A stretch of DNA of 64,000 bases from Paracoccus kondratievae. GTDB taxonomy: Bacteria > Pseudomonadota > Alphaproteobacteria > Rhodobacterales > Rhodobacteraceae. The stretch is from the NCBI RefSeq assembly GCF_009301415.1, contig NZ_CP045074.1, positions 1-64,000 of the forward strand, written 5' to 3'. The notes beneath the pieces were generated by a model. It saw only the letters and a program-made list of their open reading frames with translations, searched no databases and was not told the DNA's origin. Positions 1-9,211 of this stretch are shown here, in pieces (the stretch's first letter is position 1; the number at the start of each line of letters is the position of its first letter). The translations under genes and the position numbers were made by a program.

Positions 1-341
1 GGCATTCCTCGTGCACATGTTCAAATGCGGCCAGCTCGGCCTCGGTAATGCGACGGGCGGCAAGGCGGCCACAAGTCGCCTCGATCTCGGCCATGACTTC
101 GAACCGCTCGGCCAGTTCGCTGGCGCTCCATTCGGTGACAAAGGTGCCGCGCTTGGGGACCACACGCACCAGGCCCGATGCCTCAAGCTGGTGCAGCGCC
201 TCGCGGATGGGCGTGCGCGAGACGTCGAACTCTTGCTCAAGCGCCTCGGGATCCAGCCGCGCGCCGGGCGGATATTTGCCCTCTACAATGGCGTTTTCCA
301 GCGCGTTGCGGATGCGCAGCGTGTTGGGGATTCGCGCCATG
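1..341 (-). CDS. matR: GntR family regulator, probable malonate regulator MatR (3' end cut by window edge)
   Basis: The frame opens with ATG at 341, preceded by a good AAAGGAGG six bases upstream, and runs off the left edge after about 113 residues. Residues about 5-70 form a winged helix-turn-helix of GntR type (VSRTPIREALHQLEASGLV, then VPKRGTFV), and the start of an FCD-type effector domain follows (FEVMAEIEATCGRLAARRI). It diverges from the matC-matA-matB genes, the arrangement of the rhizobial mat locus in which MatR controls malonate use. The family is seen directly; the name MatR comes from position. The effector domain lies outside the window, so ligand residues cannot be judged. Confidence 0.85.
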
Positions 342-405
342 GAACGCCTCCTTTGCCTTTTTCCCATAAGATAAGCGGCTTTACGGCTTTTATCCATGTC
401 TTGAT

Positions 406-418
406 TTGTTATATACAA
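406..418. promoter_or_regulatory. Candidate GntR (FCD) operator in matR-matC intergenic region
   Basis: TTGT-TATAT-ACAA, an inverted repeat with 4-base arms and a 5-base spacer, sits in an AT-rich patch of an otherwise GC-rich region between the divergent regulator and matC. FCD-type GntR proteins commonly bind short TTGT/ACAA dyads, so this is a likely MatR site. The assignment is an inference from sequence and position. Confidence 0.5.
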
Positions 419-428
419 CAGCGAAGAA

Positions 429-438
429 TATACGTATA
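429..438. promoter_or_regulatory. Perfect 10-bp palindrome TATACGTATA upstream of matC
   Basis: A self-complementary 10-mer lies 10 bases to the right of the TTGT-N5-ACAA dyad. It could be a second regulator contact or part of the -10 region of the mat promoter. No function can be assigned from sequence alone. Confidence 0.35.
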
Positions 439-515
439 ACAGACAGATGTGGATTCGCGCGTCAGAGGAGGGCGCGGGGAACTGACAGGCCGCAACGCGG
501 CAAAAGGAGGTTTGC

Positions 516-536
516 ATGGAGAGGAGCCGCGCATGA
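516..536 (+). other. Six-codon leader reading frame coupled to matC
   Basis: A strong AAAAGGAGG (502-510) lies five bases before ATG 516. The frame encodes MERSRA and stops at TGA 534-536, which overlaps the matC start codon (ATG 533) as ATGA. The best Shine-Dalgarno of the locus therefore serves this mini-frame, while matC has its own GGAGAGGAG (518-526). This may be a translational coupling device, or simply a second SD in the leader. Confidence 0.4.
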
Positions 537-1915
537 CCCCACATCTGCTATCAATCTATGTGCTGGCGGGGATGTTCGTCGTCGCCACGATCTGGCCGAT
601 CAACATGGGGGTGCTGGCGTTTGTCGGTGCCTTTCTGGTTGGCACACTGCTGGCCGGACAGGCCGCCAAAGAGATTATCGCCGGTTTTCCAAGCGGTCTT
701 TTCCTGACGCTTGTCGGCATCACCTGGTTGTTCGCGCTGGCGCAGAACAACGGCACCATCGACTGGCTGGTGCGCATGGCCGTGCGCGCAGTGCGGGGCC
801 GGATCGGGGCGATTCCGTGGATCATGTTCGTGATCTCGGCCATCCTTACCTCGGTCGGGGCGGTCAGCCCCGGTGCGGTCGCCATCGTTGCGCCCATCGC
901 ACTGGGTTTCGCCTTTCGCTACCAGATCTCGCCCCTGCTGATGGGTTTGATGGTCGTGCATGGTGCGCAGGCGGGTGGTTTTTCGCCGATCAGCATCTAT
1001 GGCGGTATCACCAATGGTGTCGTCGCCAAGGCCGGGTTGCCGCTGTCGCCGATGGCGACCTTTGCCGCCAGCTTTTTCGTCAACGCGGCGGTGGCGCTGT
1101 TGCTCTTTATGGTGCTGGGCGGGCGCAAGCTGATGCAGGCCCAGCCCGAGCAGATCGAGCCGGTGACCGTACCGCACCTTGAGATCGCCCGTCCGGCGAC
1201 CGGGCCGCAGATCTTTGGCGACAGCGAGGCCGAGGCGCTAAGCCGCCGCATCGGCGAAGAAGGCGGCGGCGAATCCCATCGCCTTGTTGCCGAAGAGCCC
1301 GAGATCGGGCAGGCCGAAGGCACGCTTTACCAGATCGTAACCCTTGCTGCGCTGGCCCTGCTGGCGGTGCTGGTGCTGGCGCTGAACCTTGATATCGGGT
1401 TCGTGTCGCTGACCATCGGCCTTGGGCTCGCGCTTTGGGACCCTACCATGCAGAAACGCGCGATGGCGCAGGTCGCATGGCCCGAGATCATGCTGATCAC
1501 CGGCGTTTCGACCTATGTCGCGGTGCTGGAGCATATGGGCACCATCGACTTTGTCGGAGACAGCGTAGCTGGCATGGCTTCGCCGCTGCTTGCGGCACTG
1601 CTTTTGTTCTTTATCGGGGCGGTGGTCTCGGCGTTTGCCTCGTCTACGGCGGTGCTTGGTTCGCTGATCCCGCTGGCGGTGCCGTTCCTGCAGGGCGATA
1701 CCGGCGTTGGCGCGATCGGCTTCATCGCCGGGATGGCGGTTGCCTCGACCATCGTCGATGTCAGTCCCTTCTCGACCAATGGCGCTTTGGTCCTTGCCAA
1801 TGCGCGCGGGATAGACCGTCAGGTATTTTTCCGCAAACTGCTGAACTATGGCGCGCTGGTGACGGTGGTTGCTCCGGTCGTGCTGTGGCTGATCTTCGTC
1901 GTGCTGCCGGGGTGA
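533..1915 (+). CDS. matC: MatC-type malonate/dicarboxylate carrier
   Basis: A 460-residue integral membrane protein that would import malonate for the adjacent MatA and MatB enzymes. It has two hydrophobic halves of several transmembrane segments each, separated by a hydrophilic loop at about residues 205-265 rich in Glu and Pro. The first half carries the MatC_N hallmark (WPINMGVLAFVGAFLVGTLL near the N-terminus), and each half has conserved Gly/Ser/Pro re-entrant segments (GAVSPGAVAIVAP; DVSPFSTNGAL near the C-terminus). ATG 533 was chosen over the upstream in-frame codon at 449 because GGAGAGGAG lies seven bases before it and the upstream 28 residues are polar and unlike the family. It is first in the matC-matA-matB operon. 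Confidence 0.88.
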   Translation: MTPHLLSIYVLAGMFVVATIWPINMGVLAFVGAFLVGTLLAGQAAKEIIAGFPSGLFLTLVGITWLFALAQNNGTIDWLVRMAVRAVRGRIGAIPWIMFVISAILTSVGAVSPGAVAIVAPIALGFAFRYQISPLLMGLMVVHGAQAGGFSPISIYGGITNGVVAKAGLPLSPMATFAASFFVNAAVALLLFMVLGGRKLMQAQPEQIEPVTVPHLEIARPATGPQIFGDSEAEALSRRIGEEGGGESHRLVAEEPEIGQAEGTLYQIVTLAALALLAVLVLALNLDIGFVSLTIGLGLALWDPTMQKRAMAQVAWPEIMLITGVSTYVAVLEHMGTIDFVGDSVAGMASPLLAALLLFFIGAVVSAFASSTAVLGSLIPLAVPFLQGDTGVGAIGFIAGMAVASTIVDVSPFSTNGALVLANARGIDRQVFFRKLLNYGALVTVVAPVVLWLIFVVLPG

Positions 1916-1951
1916 TCCCGGCGGCCCTTCTCCAAAACCCGGAGGCCCGAA

Positions 1952-3322
1952 ATGATCAAGACCGTTGAGACCCCGCGCCCCGCCCGCCCGGCCTTTCTGG
2001 GCGAGCTGTTCGAGGTGCTGACAGCGCGCGGCCGACGCCTGCTTGGCCGCCGAGATGCCGCAGCCGCAGCCGAGGCGCCCGACCTGTGCGAACTGGGCGA
2101 GGCGCTGTTGTCGCGGCGGGGCGAGGCCTCGGGCGTGGTTCTTGCCGAAGGTCTGCTTGCGGCCTTTGAACATGCGGATGAGGCGGCGCGGCTGACCTTT
2201 CTGCAAAACCTCGCCGATCATTTCGGCCCCGGGACCGAGGCCGTCCGTAGCGCCCTGCAGGCGGTTGAGCGTGACCCCGACGACATCGACGCCGTCGAGG
2301 CCCTGCATGCTGCCGCCGAGCCGCGCCGGCAGGAGCTGTTCCGCCGGCTGAACCTTGCGCCCGGCGGCACGGCGGCGCTGGTGCGCATGCGCGAAGAGCT
2401 GTTGCGCCACCTGCGCCATAATCCGGCGCTGAGACGGGTTGATCATGATTTCGCCCATCTGTTTTCGTCATGGTTCAACCGGGGGTTTCTGGTGCTGCGT
2501 CATATCGACTGGAACACGCCCGCAGGCATTCTGGAAAAGATCATCCGCTATGAGGCGGTGCATGCGATCCAGAACTGGGACGATCTGCGCAACCGCCTGC
2601 AACCGACCGACCGGCGCTGCTATGGGTTCTTTCACCCGCAATTGGTGGATGAGCCGTTGATCTTTGTCGAGGTCGCGCTGACCGAGGATATTCCCGACAA
2701 TGTCGCGGGGCTTCTTGATCTGGACCGCCAGCCCATCGCGGCCGAGCGCGCCAGAACGGCAGTGTTCTACTCGATCTCGAACACTCAGCGTGGGCTTGCC
2801 GGCGTGTCCTTTGGCAATTTCCTGATCAAACAGGTGGTCGAAGAGCTTAAGGCCGAGCTGCCCAATATCCGCACCTTTGTCACCTTGTCCCCGGTGCCGG
2901 GTTTCGCCGCCTGGCTGGCGCGCCAGCGTCAGGATGAAAGCCCGGACCTGATCGACGCCGACCAGCGGCTTGCCTTTGCGTTGCTTGACGATCCCGACTG
3001 GCACAAGGACTCCGGGCGCGCCGAAAGCCTGCGCGAGCCTCTGCTGGCTGCCGCTGCGACCTATTTCCTGCGCGCCCGCGATCAGAAAGGCCGGCCTGTC
3101 GATCCGGTGGCGCGGTTCCACCTTGGGAATGGTGCGCGGCTAGAGCGGCTGAATTTTCTGGGCGATGTGTCGGCCAATGGGCTTAAACAATCCCATGGGC
3201 TGATGGTGAACTATCTGTACGACCTTGGCCGTATCGAGGCGAACCACGAAGCATTTGCCGAGCGCAGCGCCATCGCCGCCTCGGACAGCGTCCGGCGGAT
3301 GCTGCCGGCCTCTAATCCTTGA
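1952..3322 (+). CDS. matA: Malonyl-CoA decarboxylase MatA
   Basis: A 456-residue protein that converts malonyl-CoA to acetyl-CoA and CO2 in the cytoplasm. The N-terminal helical domain (about residues 45-150) is followed by the GNAT-like catalytic domain. The catalytic Ser and His of the family appear as Ser313 in TLSPVPGF and His390 in FHLGNG, which match the human MCD motifs LSPIPGF and FHLQNG. The signature FYSISNTQRGLAGVSFGNFL is also present. ATG 1952 has CGGAGG upstream. The gene lies 36 bases after matC and 16 bases before matB, consistent with one mat operon. The identification is firm. Confidence 0.95.
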   Translation: MIKTVETPRPARPAFLGELFEVLTARGRRLLGRRDAAAAAEAPDLCELGEALLSRRGEASGVVLAEGLLAAFEHADEAARLTFLQNLADHFGPGTEAVRSALQAVERDPDDIDAVEALHAAAEPRRQELFRRLNLAPGGTAALVRMREELLRHLRHNPALRRVDHDFAHLFSSWFNRGFLVLRHIDWNTPAGILEKIIRYEAVHAIQNWDDLRNRLQPTDRRCYGFFHPQLVDEPLIFVEVALTEDIPDNVAGLLDLDRQPIAAERARTAVFYSISNTQRGLAGVSFGNFLIKQVVEELKAELPNIRTFVTLSPVPGFAAWLARQRQDESPDLIDADQRLAFALLDDPDWHKDSGRAESLREPLLAAAATYFLRARDQKGRPVDPVARFHLGNGARLERLNFLGDVSANGLKQSHGLMVNYLYDLGRIEANHEAFAERSAIAASDSVRRMLPASNP

Positions 3323-3338
3323 ATGACGGGGACAACTC

Positions 3339-4850
3339 ATGAGTGATAATCTGTTCGACCTTTTCGCCGCCGGCATCCGCGACCCCGAGGCCGTGGCGAT
3401 CGAGATTCCTGCGGGCGAGAATATCCGCTATCGCGACCTTATTGCCCGCAGCGGCCATATGGCCAACGCGCTGGTCGAGCTGGGCGTTCAGCCCGGCGAC
3501 CGCGTCGCGGTACAGGTCGAAAAATCGGTGCAGGCGATTATCCTGTATCTCGCCACCTTGCGGGCGGGGGCGGTGTTCTTGCCGCTGAACACCGGCTATA
3601 CCCCGGCCGAGATCGCCTATTTCCTGGGTGATGCCCGGCCCAGGCTGTTTGTCTGCGACCCCGCACGGCAAGAGGCGCTGCGCGAGGCGGCCGAGGGCGC
3701 CGGTGCACGCATCGTCACGCTGGACGCCAGGGGGCAGGGCAGCCTGACCGATGCCGCATGGATCGCGCCTGAACCCTTTGCCACCGTGCCGCGCAGCAGC
3801 GATGATCTGGCGGCACTGCTTTACACCTCGGGGACGACCGGGCGGTCAAAGGGTGCGATGCTGACCCATGGCAATCTGGTCTCAAACGCCCGGGTGCTTA
3901 TCGGGGAATGGCGCTTTTCCGACCGCGATGTGCTGATCCACGCCCTGCCGATCTTTCACACGCACGGGCTGTTTGTGGCGACTAATGTGGTGCTGTTCTC
4001 GGGCGCCTCGATGATCTTCTTGCCGAAATTCGATGTGGATCAGATCTTTGAGGGCATGTCGCGGGCGACGGTGCTCATGGGGGTGCCGACCTTTTATGTC
4101 CGGCTGCTGCAGGATGACATGCTGAACGCCGAGACGACCGCGAATATGCGGCTGTTCATCTCGGGTTCGGCGCCGCTGCTGGCCGAGACGCATCGCGAAT
4201 GGCGGACCCGCACCGGTCATTCGATCCTTGAACGCTATGGCATGACCGAGACGAATATGAACGCCTCGAACCCCTATGACGGGCCGCGCCTTGCCGGGAC
4301 GGTCGGCCTGCCCCTGCCGGGGACCGAGATCATCATCACCGATCCCGAAACCGGCGACGAATTGCCCGCGGGGGAAATCGGAATGATCGAGGTGCGTGGT
4401 CCGAACGTCTTCAAGGGCTATTGGCAGATGCCCGAAAAGACCGCTGCCGAGCTGCGCCCGAACGGGTTTTTCATCACCGGAGATCTTGGGAAATTCGATG
4501 AGCGCGGCTATCTGCACATTGTCGGCCGTGGCAAGGACCTGATCATCAGCGGCGGCTATAACGTCTATCCCAAAGAGATCGAGACCGAGATTGACGCCTT
4601 GCCGGGCGTGGTCGAATCCGCCGTGATCGGCCTGCCGCATCGCGATTTCGGCGAGGCGGTGACGGCGGTGGTTGTCGCCTCGGGCAGTCCCGCGCTGACC
4701 GAGGCGGACGTTCTTGCCCCGCTGGAAGGGCGGCTGGCCAAGTTCAAACAACCCAAGCACGTGCTTTTCGTCGATGAACTGCCGCGCAATACCATGGGCA
4801 AGGTGCAAAAGAACCTGCTGCGCGACCAGTTCGCTGCCCTTTACGACTGA
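3339..4850 (+). CDS. matB: Malonyl-CoA synthetase MatB
   Basis: A 503-residue AMP-forming acyl-CoA synthetase that activates malonate to malonyl-CoA, the substrate of MatA. The ANL-superfamily motifs are in order: the P-loop LYTSGTTGRSKG (about residues 164-175), GMTETNMN, the TGDLG hinge region, GGYNVYPKEIE (about 404-414), and the C-terminal MGKVQKN with the catalytic lysine at 488. The length is typical of MatB. The start has GGGGA upstream. With matC and matA it makes the uptake-activation-decarboxylation route from malonate to acetyl-CoA complete. A hairpin terminator follows the stop codon. Confidence 0.95.
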   Translation: MSDNLFDLFAAGIRDPEAVAIEIPAGENIRYRDLIARSGHMANALVELGVQPGDRVAVQVEKSVQAIILYLATLRAGAVFLPLNTGYTPAEIAYFLGDARPRLFVCDPARQEALREAAEGAGARIVTLDARGQGSLTDAAWIAPEPFATVPRSSDDLAALLYTSGTTGRSKGAMLTHGNLVSNARVLIGEWRFSDRDVLIHALPIFHTHGLFVATNVVLFSGASMIFLPKFDVDQIFEGMSRATVLMGVPTFYVRLLQDDMLNAETTANMRLFISGSAPLLAETHREWRTRTGHSILERYGMTETNMNASNPYDGPRLAGTVGLPLPGTEIIITDPETGDELPAGEIGMIEVRGPNVFKGYWQMPEKTAAELRPNGFFITGDLGKFDERGYLHIVGRGKDLIISGGYNVYPKEIETEIDALPGVVESAVIGLPHRDFGEAVTAVVVASGSPALTEADVLAPLEGRLAKFKQPKHVLFVDELPRNTMGKVQKNLLRDQFAALYD

Positions 4851-4868
4851 CAGGCGCGTGATGGGTAA

Positions 4869-4896
4869 GGGGCAGGGCGGGTGACCGTCCTGCCCC
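4869..4896. terminator. Hairpin terminator between convergent matB and amidohydrolase genes
   Basis: GGGGCAGG pairs with CCTGCCCC across a 12-base interval that can pair further (CGG/CCG). It lies between the stops of two converging genes, so it could end transcription from both sides. There is no clear T-run on either strand, so intrinsic termination is likely but not certain. Confidence 0.6.
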
Positions 4897-4911
4897 GTTC
4901 ACAACGGCTGC

Positions 4912-6288
4912 TCAGGCCTTGGCAATGTTGCCAAAGACCAGCCGGCCCTTGTGGAAGGTGGCGCTGCGGGGGGTGCGGCGCGCCACCGCCTCGGCCGAGC
5001 AGCTTGCCTCGGCCAAAGTGAATTCCGCCTGGTCCCCCGCCTGTGGCCAGACACGCGTACCCGCGTCATTGAGGGGGGTGACATCGCCGGTGGCGATGGC
5101 CATGGCGCGGGTCAGGGCGAATTCGTCGCGCCCGCCATAGATCTGGGCGCAAAGGTTGGCCTTTTCCAGCATGTCGCCGGTGCCAAAAGGCGACCAGTGG
5201 TCGATTACGCTGTCGGTCCCGCTGATCAGCGTCACACCCTTTTCGCGCAAGCGCGGCAGTGGCATGGTCAGCGCCCCCATAGGCACGGTTGAGGCGACCG
5301 TGACACCATGGGCCGCCATGCGCTCGGCCAGCGGATCAAGTTCGGCCTCGCTCAGCGTCGCCAGCGCAAAGGCGTGGCTGAGCGTCAGCCGATCCCTGAG
5401 CTGCGGCGTACGCTCGACCGTATCGACCATATAGCGGATCGCCGCGACGCCAGAGGGGCTGGTTTCATGGATGTGGATATCCACGCCCTTGTCGTGGTCC
5501 AGCGCGATCTGGAACATCGCATCCAGAGACTTTTCCATCGCGCCATCAACATTGGTCGGATCAAGCCCGCCAACGAATTCGACGCCCATGGCCATCGCCT
5601 CGCGCATCAGGCCATCCACCTTGGAATGCAAAAGACCATGTTGGGGAAAGGCAACGATTTCACAATCGAACCTGTCGCTGTAATTTTCCAGCGCAAGTTT
5701 CAGATGTTCCAGACTTTTCAGGCCGCTGACCGGATCAATATTGCAATGGCTGCGCGCCATGGTCGTGCCTTGGGACAACAACAGCCCGATCAGTGCTTCG
5801 GCCCGCTGTTGCGAAAAGGGCAAAAGCTGCGGCAGCAGTATTTCTTCGCGCGCGATCATGTCCATGATCGTTTTGCCCTGACGCGGCAGAGGGGCACGCC
5901 ACGGCCCGCCATAAAAGGTCTTGTCCAGATGGATATGCATGTCGCGAAAAGCGGGCAACGCCAGCCGCCCCCCGGCCGAATAGCGCGCCACGCCAGCGGT
6001 CAGCGCCGCGCCCGGATCAAGGATCGCCGCAATCGCGCCATCGAGGATTTCCAGCGTGTAAAGCCCGGTGAGGGTCGCGGCGATATATTCGCCCTCATGT
6101 TCAAATCCGTCCTCAAGACGGACGTCGGTCAGGTAGTAATGCGTATCGGGGACCGAGGTAACCTGTTCGCTGTCGGCGGTGGTCTGTGCTGCTGCGGTGC
6201 TGCCCATGCCGATCACGGCCGAGGCCGTCATCAGCCCTCCGGTCCCGCACAGAAAGGCGCGGCGGCTGTGGTGGAATTCGTTCTGCAT
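4912..6288 (-). CDS. Tat-exported amidohydrolase, cytosine deaminase-like
   Basis: A 458-residue metal-dependent hydrolase of the amidohydrolase superfamily. It opens with a twin-arginine signal (SRRAFLCGTGG, then a hydrophobic stretch ending near AAAQT), so the product is probably folded in the cytoplasm and exported to the periplasm. The metal-site motifs are DMHIHLDK, a later DIHIHET, SHAFALATL and SGTDSVIDHW, an order close to CodA-like deaminases. ATG 6288 was preferred to a codon 30 bases upstream because GGGGAGA lies just before it. The substrate is unknown: a cyclic amide or amino-heterocycle fits the fold. It diverges from a LysR gene that probably controls it. Export of this enzyme type is unusual. 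Confidence 0.75.
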   Translation of the reverse strand: MQNEFHHSRRAFLCGTGGLMTASAVIGMGSTAAAQTTADSEQVTSVPDTHYYLTDVRLEDGFEHEGEYIAATLTGLYTLEILDGAIAAILDPGAALTAGVARYSAGGRLALPAFRDMHIHLDKTFYGGPWRAPLPRQGKTIMDMIAREEILLPQLLPFSQQRAEALIGLLLSQGTTMARSHCNIDPVSGLKSLEHLKLALENYSDRFDCEIVAFPQHGLLHSKVDGLMREAMAMGVEFVGGLDPTNVDGAMEKSLDAMFQIALDHDKGVDIHIHETSPSGVAAIRYMVDTVERTPQLRDRLTLSHAFALATLSEAELDPLAERMAAHGVTVASTVPMGALTMPLPRLREKGVTLISGTDSVIDHWSPFGTGDMLEKANLCAQIYGGRDEFALTRAMAIATGDVTPLNDAGTRVWPQAGDQAEFTLAEASCSAEAVARRTPRSATFHKGRLVFGNIAKA

Positions 6289-6338
6289 CGGCGTCTCCCC
6301 AATCTCATCCTGCGCCATTCTGAATAAGCTCTGACAAG

Positions 6339-6370
6339 ATTATCTGGAAATTAAATGTCCGGATGATAAT
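6339..6370. promoter_or_regulatory. Inverted repeat in amidohydrolase/LysR divergent promoter
   Basis: ATTATC (6339-6344) and GATAAT (6365-6370) form a 6-base inverted repeat around a 20-base spacer, in the AT-rich middle of the 108-base divergent intergenic region. The position suits LysR-type control of both genes. The call is tentative. Confidence 0.35.
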
Positions 6371-6396
6371 CATGTGCAAATCGAATGGAGGGGCCG

Positions 6397-7269
6397 ATGC
6401 TTGATCCGCGTCTGCTGCGTGCCTTTGTCACCATCGTCGATTGCGGCAGCTTTACCCGCGCGGCCGAGCGGTTGCACATGACCCAATCGACCATCAGCCA
6501 GCAGCTGGCGCGGCTTGAGGATGCGACCGGCCATCCGCTGGTCGAACGTACCGCCCGCCCCGTCCTGCCCACCCCACAGGGTGAGAGGCTGCTGGGTTAC
6601 GCGCGCCGCATCCTTGCCCTTCAGCAAGAGGCCGAGCTGGCGCTTGGTGACCCAAGCGGCACCAGCTCGATCCGGTTGGGTCTGCCAGAGGATATCTTTA
6701 ACGCCGGGATGTGTGGGATATTTCGCAGCTTTGCCCGCCAGTTTCCGCAGATCCGGTTGGATGTGACCGTTGGTCTTAGTCGCGAACTGATGCGTCGCTA
6801 TCGCTCTGCCGATCTTGATATCGTCGTGGTCAAAGAGGGCGCCGCCGCCGTCGATTGCCGCGCAAGCTTTACCGAGGCGATGGCCTGGTTTGAAAGCACG
6901 CTGCTGCCACGCGACTGGCAGGACCCGGTGCCGCTGGTGGTCTTTCCGCCCGGCGGACTTTACCGCGACGCGATGTTTGAGCGGATCGAACGCGAAGGCA
7001 GGCGCTGGTACGTCGCCTTTTCCGGCAGCAGCCTGCACAGCGTGGTCCTGGGGGTCGAAGGCGGGCTTGGCATCACGCTTTTGCCGGTGGCGGCGGTGGC
7101 TGGGCTGGGCGCGGACCTGCGCCGCTGCGACGGGTTCGGGGGCGAGCCCGCCATGGTCGTCTCGATCTACGCATGGGAACGGGGCGGGCCGATCGGCGGT
7201 CTGGTCGAGCAGATGACCGGTCTGCTGGCCGAGAGGCACCGTCACAGCCTTGATACGGCGGGTGGCTAG
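6397..7269 (+). CDS. LysR family transcriptional regulator
   Basis: A 290-residue LysR protein. The N-terminal helix-turn-helix is clear (LRAFVTIVDCGSFTRAAERL then MTQSTISQQLARLEDATG, residues about 5-45), followed by a periplasmic-binding-like effector domain (residues about 90-285). ATG 6397 is chosen over 6385 because AATGGAGGGG lies six bases upstream. It is divergent from the Tat amidohydrolase, which is the likely target. Its last four bases overlap the end of acoR, which converges on it. The effector is unknown. Confidence 0.9.
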   Translation: MLDPRLLRAFVTIVDCGSFTRAAERLHMTQSTISQQLARLEDATGHPLVERTARPVLPTPQGERLLGYARRILALQQEAELALGDPSGTSSIRLGLPEDIFNAGMCGIFRSFARQFPQIRLDVTVGLSRELMRRYRSADLDIVVVKEGAAAVDCRASFTEAMAWFESTLLPRDWQDPVPLVVFPPGGLYRDAMFERIEREGRRWYVAFSGSSLHSVVLGVEGGLGITLLPVAAVAGLGADLRRCDGFGGEPAMVVSIYAWERGGPIGGLVEQMTGLLAERHRHSLDTAGG

Positions 7270-9137
7270 GCCCCTTTGGTCAGGCCAAGCCGTCGCATCC
7301 GGCGATAGATCGTGCTGCGGTCCACCCCCGCCAGCCGTGCCGCCGCCGAGATATTGCCGTCGCATTCCGCAATCAGCCGGTGCAGCGCCGCCCCCTCGAC
7401 AGGACGCGCGTCGGGGTTGGTCATGGCGGGGTGGCTGATATCGGCGGGCAGATCCTCGGGGCCGACGATTGCGCCATCGCATAGCGCCGCGCAAAGGGTG
7501 CATAGATTGACGATCTCGCGCACATTGCCCGGCCAGTCATGGGCCAGAAGTCGCGCCATGGCCTCGGGCGAAAAGCGCGGCTTGCCCTCGGTTGCCTCGG
7601 CGATGCGGGTGATCAGCCATTCCCGATCACTGCGCGCCCGCACCGGAGGAATGTCGAGGATCAGCCCGTTCAGCCGGTAATACAGGTCCTGCCGAAAGCG
7701 CCCCTCGGCCACCAGCGCAGCCAGATCGCGATGCGAGGCCGAGATGACGCGGATATCCACGGGCTCGGCCCGGGTGGCGCCAACCGGCATCACCTCGCGT
7801 TCCGACAGCACCCGCAGCAACCGCGCTTGCAAGGTCAGCGGCATGTCTCCGATTTCATCCAGAAACAGGGTGCCGCCGTGGGCTTCGCGGATCAGGCCCT
7901 TTTTGCCGCGGGCATGGGCGCCGGTAAATGCGTTCGGGGCATAGCCAAAAAGTTCGCTTTCAATCAGAGCCTCGGGCAGGGCGGCACAGTTGATGGCAAT
8001 AAAGGTGCCACGCCGGCGGGACGAGGCATGCATGGCCCGGGCGATGAACTCTTTGCCGGTGCCGGTCTCACCGCGCAGGATGATGCTGATCTGACGATCC
8101 ACGACCTTGGCCGCGCGTTCCGCCAGACGCTGCATGGCCGGATCGCCGCCATGAACCGCCGCCAAAGGCGCGGGCAGGCGGGGTTCGGCCGCACGTTGCG
8201 GCCTGGCCGAGGGCGGCACGGCACGGGCAAAGATCAGCCCGCCCGATTGCATCTCAAGCGCGCCATCGACGGGGGCCATGGCGCGCGACAGTTTGGGCAG
8301 ATCGTCCAGGTCATGGGCAAAGATGTCGCTGAACCGCCGCCCGATCAGCATGTCGGACCCCTGATGCGCCAAAAGCTCTTGCGCGTTCTGGGTCATGCCG
8401 CTGATGCGCCCTTCGGCGCTGATCGCCACCGCGGCCATCGGGTCCACATCCAGAAACTCGGGAGAGGGGTTCAGCCGCAAGATCCAGTCGCCGCGATGGC
8501 GGCGGACCAGATTGGCCATCTCGATCCGGCGGGCGCAGGATTTCATTACCTCAAGCGTCAGCGCCTGGCTCATCTTGTCCTGTGGCGCGCTGAGGTGGGA
8601 CAGATCCAGCACTCCGATCAGCTTGCCCTGCGTGTCATGGACCGGAACGGCGGTGCAGGACAGTGGCGTCAGCGCAAGGTCGAAATGATCGGTGCGATGC
8701 ACGGTGATCGCGCGACCCGTGGCAAGGCAGGCCCCGACGCCATTGGTCCCGACATGGCGTTCATGCCATTCAGATCCGGTGATCAGGCCGGCATGGCGCA
8801 GGTCGCGGTCAAGCTCGGCATCCCCGATTGCATCCACCGTCACGCCCCGGGCATTGGCCAAAAGCAGCACATAGCCCATGGCATTCACGCGGCGATAAAG
8901 ATCCTCCATCCCGTGCCGCGCCATGCACAACAGTTCCTCGGATTCCTGTCTGTGCAGACGCAGTTCCTGTTCGGTGACGATGCGCGGGCCGATCTGGCGG
9001 CTGGGGTCCAGCTGATGCTCATTCACACAGCGTCGCCATGAGGCCAGAACATCGGCATCGCGGCGCGGCGACGGCGCGCCTTCGGCCACGCGAATGACTT
9101 CAAGGACATGCGTCCCCGTATCCGGCATCGCCCGCAT
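7266..9137 (-). CDS. acoR: Sigma-54-dependent acetoin operon activator AcoR
   Basis: A 623-residue bacterial enhancer-binding protein. Residues about 60-210 hold a GAF-type sensor region, and 320-560 an AAA+ domain with Walker A GETGTGK (356-362) and Walker B TLFLDEIG (423-430). The C-terminal 45 residues are a Fis-type helix-turn-helix ([19 protein letters not shown]). The sigma-54-contacting loop reads NAFTGA (402-407) where the family has GAFTGA. Start ATG 9137 has GGGAGGAG just upstream. It is the last gene of the leftward aco/bdh cluster and probably activates the sigma-54 promoter in front of acoX in response to acetoin. The family is certain; the AcoR name comes from context and domain order. 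Confidence 0.9.
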   Translation of the reverse strand: MRAMPDTGTHVLEVIRVAEGAPSPRRDADVLASWRRCVNEHQLDPSRQIGPRIVTEQELRLHRQESEELLCMARHGMEDLYRRVNAMGYVLLLANARGVTVDAIGDAELDRDLRHAGLITGSEWHERHVGTNGVGACLATGRAITVHRTDHFDLALTPLSCTAVPVHDTQGKLIGVLDLSHLSAPQDKMSQALTLEVMKSCARRIEMANLVRRHRGDWILRLNPSPEFLDVDPMAAVAISAEGRISGMTQNAQELLAHQGSDMLIGRRFSDIFAHDLDDLPKLSRAMAPVDGALEMQSGGLIFARAVPPSARPQRAAEPRLPAPLAAVHGGDPAMQRLAERAAKVVDRQISIILRGETGTGKEFIARAMHASSRRRGTFIAINCAALPEALIESELFGYAPNAFTGAHARGKKGLIREAHGGTLFLDEIGDMPLTLQARLLRVLSEREVMPVGATRAEPVDIRVISASHRDLAALVAEGRFRQDLYYRLNGLILDIPPVRARSDREWLITRIAEATEGKPRFSPEAMARLLAHDWPGNVREIVNLCTLCAALCDGAIVGPEDLPADISHPAMTNPDARPVEGAALHRLIAECDGNISAAARLAGVDRSTIYRRMRRLGLTKGA

Positions 9138-9177
9138 CGGCTCCTCCCAAAGCCCCGGCGCGACCATAGCACGAACC

Positions 9178-9208
9178 GGCCGCGACGGTGCAGAAATCTT
9201 GCGCGGCC
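9178..9208. terminator. GC-rich inverted repeat between butanediol dehydrogenase gene and acoR
   Basis: GGCCGCG (9178-9184) and CGCGGCC (9202-9208) form a 7-bp stem with a 17-base loop in the 74-base gap upstream of acoR. It could reduce read-through from the catabolic operon into acoR. No T-run follows, so termination is uncertain. Confidence 0.35.
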
Positions 9209-9211
9209 CGT

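Noticed and set aside
7539..9041. 500-codon open frame antisense to acoR
   Set aside because: Shadow frame; acoR has clear AAA+ and Fis motifs on the other strand.
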